From Hermodice carunculata (taxonomy: Eukaryota > Annelida > Polychaeta > Eunicida > Amphinomidae), in contig OZ026623.1 of NCBI GenBank assembly GCA_964020975.1, forward strand, positions 80,240,725 through 80,304,724: 64,000 nt of DNA. Reading direction: 5' to 3'. The position numbers were made by a program, and so were the translations under genes. Below the pieces are notes generated by a model. That model did not search any database. It saw nothing but the letters and a program-made list of their open reading frames with translations, and was not told the origin of the DNA. Below, in pieces: positions 10,701-22,700 of the stretch; the first letter of the stretch is position 1; each line of letters begins with the position of its first letter.

Positions 10701-13700
10701 CCATGTTTTTGACTGATCAATTGGGCCCCCCCGTCAGGCTTCCCTTTCGAGGTGTTGGAAGCCTGGGGTCGGGAAATGGGTGGGTACCCGCTTCCTCGCC
10801 CCAAGGGGAAGAAAAAGGTGATCTGTGTCTTCATCTTTTCTTTCCTCCTTCTCCAAGATCAAAGCATTGATTCTTTTGTGCTGTCCTTTGATGATTTCAG
10901 CCTTCTCTTCACCCACAAGTTTGGCCAAAAATTCTATGGCTTTCTTCAGACCCTGTTTGTCCGGGCCGTAACAATACTGTAGATTAGCAATCTCGTTGCT
11001 GCTGATAGTTTCCAAAGGAGACAACATTTCCTTGTTGATGTCTCGTAGTAACTTCAGCTGGGCCATTTCAGCCGCAGCTGCGGTAGATTTCCATTGTTCT
11101 AAGGCTTTGTGCGGTGGTTCAGTGCCTTGGGGGCATCGAGGTTTGTATCTCAATTCATCCGGGATCAACAGTTTGGTCATGCACTGATCATAAAACAAAA
11201 CTTTTGCCGCAACCTTTGCAGCTCTCACTGAAGCCTTGCGGAGCTACGCCATGTAGTTAGAGCCTTCGGCAGGATGTGTTTCTCTACCGCTGCTCTGTCT
11301 GTCCTACGGTCATGACACTCTGAGCTGGGCTTATGACCAGGTTGAACTGTTGTTGACAGTGATCGGCTGTCTCTGTCTGTACGACCTGTATCTTGCCTAG
11401 CTCGCTTCCGTGGTTGGTGAGCAAGTGGCGATTCTGGGTCTTAGGTTCTGACCCGGATGTAGCAGATGATGACACCACCCAGGAAATCCCCTCGGTTATG
11501 GTGGCTAGCAAAGTTGACGTTCGCTGTCTGTCCTCTTCTAAAACTGCCTCCACTTGTATGTCCCATGGGGTTGGGGAACTATGAGGTGATGGCAGGGGTG
11601 TAGCAAAGCTGGTAGAAGAACCAGTAACGGTCACAGTGGGCACTGTACTGGTTGAAGCCGCCAAGTTGGCGGAGACTGTTGTTGCCATGCTGGCACTAGT
11701 TGTGGCAGACGATTCGGTCGGTAAAGTGAGTGGAGAATTCATGCGGATGTCTCCAATATTAGCAGTAATACGCTCCAATTCCACCTCGCTATGCTCCGCA
11801 CCCTGAGCCATCATGACTGAAGGATGAATGAGCAAATGAGATGGGGCAAGGGCCTCGGTGACTCGAGGTACAAAGAGCTATAGTCCGACTGGTTTCGATC
11901 AAGATGGATCTCATCAGGGACTGAAGACTAACTGCCATGCGGCCTACTTATATACTACACGGTAACTTTGCCGTTACCAAGGGCTTTATGTATGTTCTTT
12001 ATAGCGTCAAGAGCATGACGTCCTGATTGTGATTGGTTATTCACATTCATCAGGGAAGTTAAAAAATGCCTTTGAACATGGAATCTCTCCCAAATATGGA
12101 AAGAGAATCCTATAGACTGTGGGATCAGTCATTGTACATAGTGGGGTGATGTGGGACCTAATATGGGTGATTCCACAGTGGTTAGAAATGTTATTAAAAC
12201 AGTTTCAGGGGCATAGTGTTGAGTTATTCTCATTGTCTCATACCAGTGTATGACTAGAGATTTTAAGGTCCAATATCAAGGGAGAATGTGCAACAACAAT
12301 AATTTTTTTTTTTATGAAGCATAGTCAAATTGTCAGGTGCCATGTTGGTTTTTAAAATTTTGTTTTGAAACCTTAAAAAATTTTATCTTGTCCAACTGCA
12401 TAAAAATGTAAACAGAATGAATAAATGAATGAGTGAATGAATGAATTAAGGACAGTTAAGACACCAAAAACCATAGCATGGCCGATTTTGAAATTTTAAC
12501 GGTTTTTACAAAATGAATGTCCTTTCTATTAGTTGTCAAAATTTCGAGCTTTTAACTACAGTAGAAATATGAGAAAAACGCCAAAAACCACACAGGCATG
12601 TGGACATCCGAACTTCCATGTGTCATTCTTTTGGTTTTCAGCCGCCAAACTGAACAATGCCACCCGTCAATCATACTTAACAGCCTGTCACGTGGGTGCA
12701 GGTAGCAACGGCCCTTGGCAAAAAGAGAGTGGTATCAGGGCAGCAATGCGAAATAAGGCAGCATGCCGAAAGTTTGTTTGTGGGCAGGGAAAAGATGCAA
12801 ACATGCTAACATATCATAGCCTTAGTGGTTTAAGTTGTCTTGCTTGTTTTGCGTTCGAATGAAGGGAGACTTTAAATGTTCAAGAGGAGCAGGAATCATC
12901 AGACGATGTCCCTTCAAATTCCAAAGGCCGTGCCGCGATGGATTACCCCAGTGGTCCTTCACACCAAAGATAAGCGGGGAAAAAAACCGACACCCTAATC
13001 AACAATACCCACGTACATAATAATACTTTATCGGAAACCAGGGATGAAGAAATAAAAGTACAAATAAACACTTCGAAATTAGCATAAACGTGAACAGCAG
13101 AGAAAACACACAAAATAGCGTTACAAAGCTCAGGTTGGAAAGAGAAATAAAAATTCGTTGAGAAAACAACTACAAAATAATGACAAGCTAACTAAGTAAA
13201 GTGTAAAGACAAGTCTAACAAGCTAACTACATAAAGTATACAGATAGGAGACGAGTATATACAATAAAACACTATCCCTAAAAACGGGATGAAGAGGTAG
13301 GGGGCGGAAGACAAACTCGCCATCCGTACACTGACCACGAGCGGCCGCAGGCCGCCCCACCAAAGCAAGGCAACACAACTTTCGTTGCCAGGCTTGAGGT
13401 CACGGGGCTGGAAGGGCCGCCTCCATGACGTCACACTTTGAAACCAGACTGTCGCTGTTGCCGTTTGACAGATCGCTGAATAATGTTTTCCGTACTTCAA
13501 AGGCTCTTTTATTCATGTGATTGGCCAAGAATTGATTGACAACCTCCCCAAATGTTCAGGGACCATGTTTACTACGTTTTGTACAAATATCAGTTTAACT
13601 TGAGCAAATGGTATTGTTTCAGAGGCAAATGATCAACATTAAAGGCCTTTGAAGCTTGTTTTCTCAGAGAGGGTATTAGGACGAGAGCCCCTCCTAAGAA

Positions 13701-15946
13701 TGGTTATTCCAAGAAAACGGCTGGGCGAAATTTAATCCGGTTAATGGCTTTTGATTCTTTAATGTCTGAACTGCAAAAACGATTCAGCGATTTTCTAAAT
13801 TTTGCTTCGTTCTTTTCCTATAAAATGAAGAAAATGAACATCCTGAAAATCAAAGGGAAAATTGAAACGTCAAACTTTGAGGATGGATAACAGAAAAACG
13901 AAACCAAACATAAAAAATCGCAGGATCGTTTTTTGTTGCCAATATGTCAGGATTAAAATCCAAGTGTAATTATGATTTTATCACAAATAATGAGTGACTT
14001 ATATTGACATTTATGGGGTGGATGCTTTGCAGTTAACTTTCAATTGTTTATTCAACAATTAACATCACAGACACCCAAATATGGGACATATAGATTCTTT
14101 GGAGTATGACGAGTACACACATATATGATATGTTATCCTAACGCAAATACATTTTGAGCTAGGATTTACTAAAGTGGGATTTATTTTTGGTGTCTTACCT
14201 GTCCTTAATTATTGAGAGAATGTGTTAATCTGGTTAAAATGCATGTAACTGGGTCCAGTATATGGATTATTTGTATTTATACATTATCACCTCAATATTG
14301 AGCCATATGAATGCACCATTCAAGATGTATCTGAGTGCAGCTGAGGCTGGAACATATTTGGGGGTGGAAACATCTACATCAGCTGAGTATAGGCTGAAAA
14401 TACAATCCCAGTGCTTCTCAATTGGCAGTTTAATGGAAGCATGACCTTCTGAATATCCTTGGCTGGGACCCGCTCAAAATACATCCCCACCCAGTTTTTA
14501 GTGGATCTGGTCCATGTTTAAAAAAATAAAATAAAATGAATGCATATACATCTGTGTGCACTTAATCATATGAAAATTGAAATAATGACAGTGTCACCTG
14601 TTGTACAAATTGACAACTGGGGGTTCCCAGTGTTTAAAGAAAAAGAAATAACTGAAGCACTTTCCAGTCTTGTTATGATAACTCTATCTGAGACATGAGA
14701 GTCTCAATGTGGGTAATCCTCACATTATGAAATGGCCTCCCCTTTTGTTTTTGCTTCAAGGTAGAGTGTTTTCAGCATGGCAGAGGGTCGAATTTTATAA
14801 ACCAGAGAGCAAGGCAGTTTTCTGCTTCTTTAAGAGTTTTACTTTTGAAACAAATGATGTCATTATGGCACCTGATTGTTTGCCAAAGCAGGATAGTTAG
14901 ATTCAAGACGGAGATATACGCTGTGGGCTGTTTCACCTGAGAGAGTATGTAAGAGGACTAACCACCTAGAGAGAATGAGATGCTCCTGGCTATTTTAGAG
15001 ATCATTTATAAATGTCCCGTGCTGCTAAAGGCTGTGGAAGTATCCATAGAAATACAAAGTGTTAAATGAAGTTTGAAGCATGATAACCTGTGGGTCAGTA
15101 TTAAACGCTTGTAAAGTGCATGAAGGTTTCTAATATTAATCATAACAAAAATCGTTCTCATCCAAAGCGTTATAATAATGATCCCAGGTTCAAATAACCG
15201 ATGCAAAGACTTCTCTTTCAAATATCGCCATTGTGTAGATAAAAATGGTCCAGGTCAACAGCTTTACTTTGCACACTTTGGGCACATTGCACCCAAAGTG
15301 TGCCGGGAAAAGCAGTTGATTCAGTGTCCAACCTTACACTGAAATATGAAAGCATCAGGGTCATGCAGAGAAGTGCTTATGATGTCAGGCTGGGGAGGAA
15401 GAAACTATATCACATTCCACATAACTATCTATTAGAGTTATCAGCCTAAGATCCTGTTAGGAAACATTTTCATCCATACATAAGTACATACATACACAAT
15501 CTATTAGAGTTATCAGCTTAAGATCCTGTTAGGAAACATTTTCATCCATACATAAGTACATACATACACAATCTATTAGAGTTATCAGCTTAAGATCCTG
15601 TTAGGAAACATTTTCATCCATACATAAGTACATACATACACAATCTATTAGAGTTATCAGCTTAAGATCCTGTTAGGAAACATTTTCATCCATCCATACA
15701 TACATACATACATACATACATACATACATACATACATACATACATACACGTGCACAATCTATTAGAGTTATCAGCATAAGATCCTGTTACGAAACATTTT
15801 CATCCATCCATACATACATACATACATACATACATACATACATACATACATACATACATACATACATACATACATACATACACGTGCACAATCTATTAGA
15901 GTTATCAGCGTAAGATCCTGTTAGGAAACATACATACATACATACA

Positions 15947-15980
<34 letters not shown>

Positions 15981-18900
15981 CATACATACATACATAACAT
16001 ACATACATACATAGCATACATAAACAGAGTAGGCCTCGGAAGTTACCTTTCTTTTTGTGAAGTGTGACTCAGTTATGTGGTTGATAATTTTATGATTCAA
16101 CCTCAGCACGCCATATCCTAACTGAAATTTTTACGTTTAATATTCAAGTAATTTATTTTGCGATAATTTTTGTCTTCCTGTCATTTCCAGAGATGAGGAT
16201 ACACCGAAGCTAAAGTTGTACCTGTATTGACAGTAATTGTAGTTCTTTGTTTTCTCCAAACAATGCATTAAGTATATCGCTAATGTTGAAGGCTGTGTTT
16301 TAGGAAACACTTTGTTTGTGTGAAAATTTGTATTTTCAATGATGTTGGACAGACCTGGACTGTGGTGCAGTCCAGCGAACTAAAGGTACACAGCTATACT
16401 ACAGTTAATATTTTTAAGGAATCATTTCGGCTGGCTAGAGCTTCTGAAAACAAGAAGAAAGAGGAAGAAAAAAAAAAAAACTCCAAAGCATAAAATGGAT
16501 TCAATGTCATTTTATTGCTGCTTTGCAGCTGTCAACCAGTTTTAAGATTTTATTAGACAACTGGAACAAGACCACAACCTACTGGTTACGCCACGTCGTA
16601 TATGAGAGAGTCCCGTTTGCCAACACGTGGGCGGTGTTCATGGTCAGTGCCTTCTGGCACGGATTCTACCCAGGCTACTACCTCACCTTTGCCTCAGGGG
16701 CTATCTTTATTCTTGCTGGCCGGGCGGTAAGTACTGTTTCAGTGAGCACGGAGGCTGCTTTCATCACTGCTGTCTTACTGTCAAGGCGTTGCCACCAGTA
16801 TTGTGTGCTGCATGCAAGCATGCCTGGTTAGACTGGGCACAGAAGCCATAGCTGCACCATAGGGCCTGTATATCCACCTTAATCATGCATGCTTGGCCAT
16901 GATTGCAGTAGATATAGAGGCCATCAATGAACAATTGCAGTAGTGAGGAGGCGGTGCACAGGCGATAGATTTATGTCTAATGTGCATGATTGCAGTAGAT
17001 ATGGAGGCCATACATGCATGATAATATGCATGATTACTGTAGATATCGAGGCTATATATATGCATGACAGCAGTAGGTGCAGAGGTTATGTATGCGTGAA
17101 TGCAGTAGATATAGAGACCATATGCATGATAGCAGTAGGCATAGGGGCCATTATATATGGTCATTTATGCCTAGTAGATATAGAGGCCACACATCCATGA
17201 ATGCTCTAGATATAGAAGTCTTATCCATGGTCCAAGTGGCAACTTTTCTTCTTGCGCCTTTTTCCTCCCATAAACTGACCAGAGGCGGCTTTTGGTAAAA
17301 CATCATCAGGTTCAATAATTTTAGCTCAGCTGTCTGTCAGCTGAGCTTATTGTATTGTGCTCCATCTATCACCTTCCCTCCATCTTCGTTCATCCTTCAG
17401 TTGTCAATCAAAACAATTTCACATTTTTAGCTTCTTAAAAACTCAACCTCTTCAAATTTAATGGTAATGTACCTTTGGATGTGTCTACTAAGTTTTACAA
17501 ATGATCATGCTGCAGTGATATGTGATGTTTTAGCTCAGCTGACTTGTCACTAGCTGAGCTTATCTTATGGTCCTTTGTCCATGGTCTGTCGTGCATCATC
17601 TGTGGTCTGTCAACAATATAATTCTCCAAGATCATCAGCCAGATTGACTGCAAACTTGGTGGCAATGTACCTTGTGTGGGTCTCTAGCAAGCTTGTTCAA
17701 ATGGTCACGCTCCAGTGATTTTTTAATTTTTTTATGCCTTTTTTTTATTCTTTTTTGGGGCAAATCTTGAAAATCTTTTCTGAAACCGCTCACCCCATTG
17801 CTTTGATACCACACAGGAACACTCTTTGTTGGTTGGTTTGTTTGTTTGTTTTTTATGTAATTTTTGACTTTTTCTCACAAACAAAGCATATTTTGTTTGA
17901 ACTTGGTTGGAATATATCTTGACTTGATCTCCACCAGCCATGTGCGTTTAGTGATAGTATTTTCACATCCTAGTTTTTAAACAAATTTCTAAATTATGTA
18001 ATGATTGTTAAAAATGCATAGAAGCTTTTCTTTTTTTTATTTAATACTTGTGTTTATATATGCTCATGTAATTGTCTCCAAACTTGCACCAGATCCAGCT
18101 CAAACTAAAATTAATGGAGATATACCCTGACAAGATCTTTGTAAAGTAAGGTCAAAGTATCTGGGCGACCTATACATTGTATTTGTATACTGTCAGTGCA
18201 AAGTTATGCAAGGCTCATCTCTGCTCAGTTTAAGGTGCAGCTGACGCTCACCTGTGCTCAGTTCAGGTTCAGACTTATTTTGGAATGAACGTATCTACAT
18301 GTAAGTCAGCTGAGTATGGGCTGTTCAGACAACCCTCTTGTTTGGTTATTTAAAAAAGAATTGGAGATGAGCTCTATCCAAATATTATTTTTCAAGTCCA
18401 CAGTTCTGCTTGGGGGTAGATAGAGCACTTATTGCTTAACATGCCCCCCAAGGAAAGTTGTTGACTCAGTTTTAATTCAAGTGGAAATGGGTTAAATGAA
18501 ATTGAAGGCACTGAGAAATGGCGTGCATGATCTCAAACACAGTAAATTGTGACTTAGATTTAAAGGCCTTGGTTTGATTTCAAAGTAGAAGCAGGAAAAA
18601 AGTTATCACCAGAATTGTGCTCGTGTCAAGCTTTTGTGACTTTCACTCAAAAATGAAATATTTCCTCTTCTGGTCATTTGTGTAAAAGGTTTTGTTTATA
18701 CAGCCAGGTAGGTCAGTCTCCTTTGTCAGCTGTACAGGTGGTATATTTCATTCAAACTTGGTCTCCTGGATTCACACAATAAAAGGTGAATTTACGCCTA
18801 GCTTAAGGTGACCAGACTACTTTTGACATACTGTGGAGGTAAATTATTGGTATGATTTATTAGAGTAGAATCTAGTTTTGACATTCACTACAGACAGTCC

Positions 18901-19671
18901 AATCAGGATTTTTTTTTTCTTATGTGTATTTTTTTTTTTTCAGTTTTATCCTTAGAAATGTTAAAATTCCAATTCTGATGACATTTGTCAACTCATGAAA
19001 ACAGAAACACAGACTGCATTGAAAACCTGTCATTGTAACTGATCTTTCACAGGTAATTAAGGAAAATACAGTCTGTTTGGAAGGGTTTAATTTAAAATGG
19101 TCAATGTGCATAATGAGCAAAATTGTCAATAAACCAGTGGCGAGTCACAGTGAAATGTACAAACCTGATTGTAGTAATGAGTAGAGCCTGTTCAACACTT
19201 GTCTTTAAAACAAAATCTGAGATCAGGAGGTAAATCTGTCCCAATTTGTGAGTGTTCAGAAAAGTCTAGTGACCCAGTTTCAGGTTCTACACTTGTATGG
19301 TGTTCAAAATGGACTGTACCAAATTAAGGCTTCGTCATAAACTTGTTATTATTTTTACCATTTTTGTTACAGCCACATTGAAATTATTAATCAATAATTG
19401 CTTCTTTTTGTATTTTTAATTTCACCATAAGAAACTGCCCTTCTTCTGATGTCAGCTGCATTGGAGGATTCCACTGTTAGGATGATAAATTTTCTCTTCT
19501 CATGACGAATTCAATCACAGAGTTCTGAATTTAACTGGAAATGAATCATCTTAAGAAGTGAAATTAGAATTCAGTGCCCAGAGATTTTTAAGGATCATGT
19601 TTTATGCATAATGTCAATGTCTGTGGAAGTGTGTTAGTGTTACAAACCCTTTCCCTTGAAACATGCCGCAA

Positions 19672-19750
<79 letters not shown>

Positions 19751-22700
19751 TGTATTCATCTTAATAAGCGGCACTCCCATATAAGTGCACACATACACCA
19801 TTTTTTCCTAAGAAAGAACCCCTCAAATACCCCATAATTTTTAAACAAGTGGCAGAATTTACTACATGTATGACACTTAGGGTCTACATTTTTTTTTTTT
19901 TTTTAGCTTTTGTGGATGAAATTCTTTACAGTGCACTGTGCACTTATTGAGATTAATACAGTATTTTGAAATTGAACGTGTTAATGAAAAACAGTTTGAA
20001 TGATAATCAGTGCCAGACCTTGTAAGCATAGCATGCCCCAGGTCAACAGCTTTCCTTTGGGGTGCAGTGGGCAATTTGCACTTTCCCTTCCTGAATGAAG
20101 GGAAATTACCCATTGAACATTGAACATGAAAAAAGTGATGGGAACAGACAGAGCAAGTGGTAAACTTGTCTAACATGTTTCTGGTATTGATGATAAAGAT
20201 GCATTGCCTGCAGAAATTTTTGACTTTGTAAGATAAGTGTCACCGTTTAATTCTGACTATTATCCCTGTCATAAGCACTTTAAGGGTTAATAGGCATTCT
20301 GACTATTAACCCTTAAAGTGCTGATCACTGCTATAGTTGTTTTCTCATTAGCCTTAAACATATGATGGTTAAAAGGTTCAAATTTCTCATGAAGATTACC
20401 TTTCTTTCAAGTACCAGCAAGCCTATAGTCTCAAGCAAAAAGTAGTCTCAATCAACAGTTTTCTGTGGGACACTTTGCGCATAAAGTGTCCCGAGGACAG
20501 CTGTTAACTCAGTCTTAAATCAGTACTGTAAGGGTTAAACCAAGCAGAGGAAATGCGTAATTTTGTCTCGGTTATTGGAGCAGTGGCAAGAGCGGGCATA
20601 GCCTGCCGGGCAATGCCAAAAAACCCTGACTGTTATTACTTGACTGAAAAGCTCGTTGTATGAACAGTGTGGAATTTCAGTGCTCATGTGGGCACTATTT
20701 TCATCAAAATGTTCTCAATAAAGCATAACTCGTTCAGACCGAGTTGACAAATGGCCATAAATGTATATAATATGTACAAAGTGGAACCTCCCTCATCGTG
20801 GCTCCAGTCAGTTTTTAATTTTTCGCTGTCTGCACATCATTGTATTCATATCTGCCAAAATGACAAGAAATGTGCAGCTTTTGGCCCTCATGGGGGATGT
20901 TATATTTAGCCAGGGGGGAAAAAAAGCACAAGTGAATTGATTTTTTTTTTGTGGGTGGGGGGGGGGAGTATTGTCCAAAATGGCCAAATTTGTACTGAAA
21001 TGTCCAAAACTTTGACAAAAAGTGGAAGATGCTACTCAAATTGCTGCGATTTCTTGCTGTGTTCATTGCTTAATCATATAAGAAATTATATAAATGTACT
21101 AAATACAGATACAGAATCAATTGTTGTATAACAGTACTGCATAATTTGTTACAAGTATTACATCGGAGACACTATACCCGAAGGAAGGGAAGTTCCAATT
21201 CATACTGTTCTAGGCCAACCCCAGGTATAAATCTGACACAGGGCATGCATGTGCTCATTGAACAAGTTTATGGACAAGGTACATGCTAATATTTTTTAGA
21301 AATACCAGTACAGTGCATTAGATTAGGGACACTGTTTGATTGTTTATTAACCCCCATAAAGGGTAGAGCCCTTGATTCTAAATTTGAACACCCCGGGTTG
21401 TTGTTACCTTCTTTCTTAACCTTTTGAACCGTGGGATCCTGAGAGGTTACCATGGTTACACATATCCATTTGGCATATGTATATGTAAATTATGATTCGA
21501 CAACTGGAATTGACTTAAACATATAATGTTATATATTTTTGCAACCCTCAGACTACAAACAACATTATTATGTACATAATATAATTCATTATTTTTCAAA
21601 ATTATGCAAGCTAATTAGCATATATATTTGGTATTCAAAATGGCTGCAATATAATTTTTAAAGAAAAAATTCATATTTTTGAAGAAATTTTTCTTTCATG
21701 GTTTCTGGTTTTCCAAATAAGTAACAATATTAATGAGATAAGACCAGATAATAAAGGCAGAGGTCCTTAGCTACATTTTGATATATATGTATTATGTCAC
21801 CAGTTGCATGTCATACACATGTATATCATGATTATCACTCTGATAAACAACTTAAGGCATGCAAAGCTATATGGACCATGTTGTACAAAGCTGAACAGCA
21901 CCTGACCTTTGCCCTGTTTGAAGGTCATTTGCCACTTGCTGGTATCTACCCACTCCTGAGGGCATAAAGCGAGATATACTAACTTAATTATTAGACCAAG
22001 ACATATCATAACAATATATTTCGTGCTGTTCAGCTTTTATTATGTTAATTGTATGCAAATTACGTATGTGTGGGCAGAAATTTCAGTCTGCCGGGTTCAT
22101 ATGGTTAACCCATTGACAGAGTAGCCAGTCAACAGCCAATCAAATGCCTTGGACAGCAGCGAATTAAATGCTGTGGTGAACAGCTAATCAAGTGCTGTAG
22201 TAAACAGCCAATCAAATGTGGTCACCCACAAGATTTGCATCCTGATACCTCAGTTGAGTCTTACCTTGGACCTGAGCCCATGTATGACAGAAACATTATG
22301 AGATTGTTGCCAGAGATGAAAATAATAATAATATGGTATATGCATATGAAAATTACTGTCATAGTGCCAGATATATATTGGCTAATACATGTTCTTATCA
22401 GACACTTTATATTGTACTTTGTTGAAAACCCGAATTTATGAAGTTCAAACAATAAATCTTAAGTTTGGCATGATATTTTCCATTCAAAAATTTTTTAAAT
22501 TCGATCTTGAGATGTTTCTGTTTTAAGGTGCAAACAGTTTTTTGGACTGGAAAAGTGTTTCAGATGAGCGAGATTCCACAGAGTATGCTTTTTCACATTT
22601 TAGATTCATGTTGCCTTGCATTTTTAATTTCAGCATGCTGAATGCTTCATTTTGGATGAATAGTCACCTGGCTTATGCTTATGTGATGTGGCTTCAACTA

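Larger units (their letters stand above)
8130..12050 (-). mobile_element. Penelope-like retroelement, copy A (broken, lacks 3' part)
   Basis: Read on the minus strand it has a TATATAAG box (11947-11954), a hammerhead ribozyme core (11882-11922), a long 5' coding region, and a Penelope-type reverse transcriptase ending near 8160. The GIY-YIG endonuclease that normally follows is not present, so the copy is incomplete at its 3' side. It is interrupted in the RT by a TA-flanked MITE and its reading is broken in several places. It lies antisense to the host gene in intron 3. The outer edge near 12050 is approximate. Confidence 0.85.

Noticed and set aside
15787-16109. Tyr/Met/Cys/Val repeat frames (MYVCMYVC)
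   Set aside because: These are translations of the (CATA)n microsatellite.
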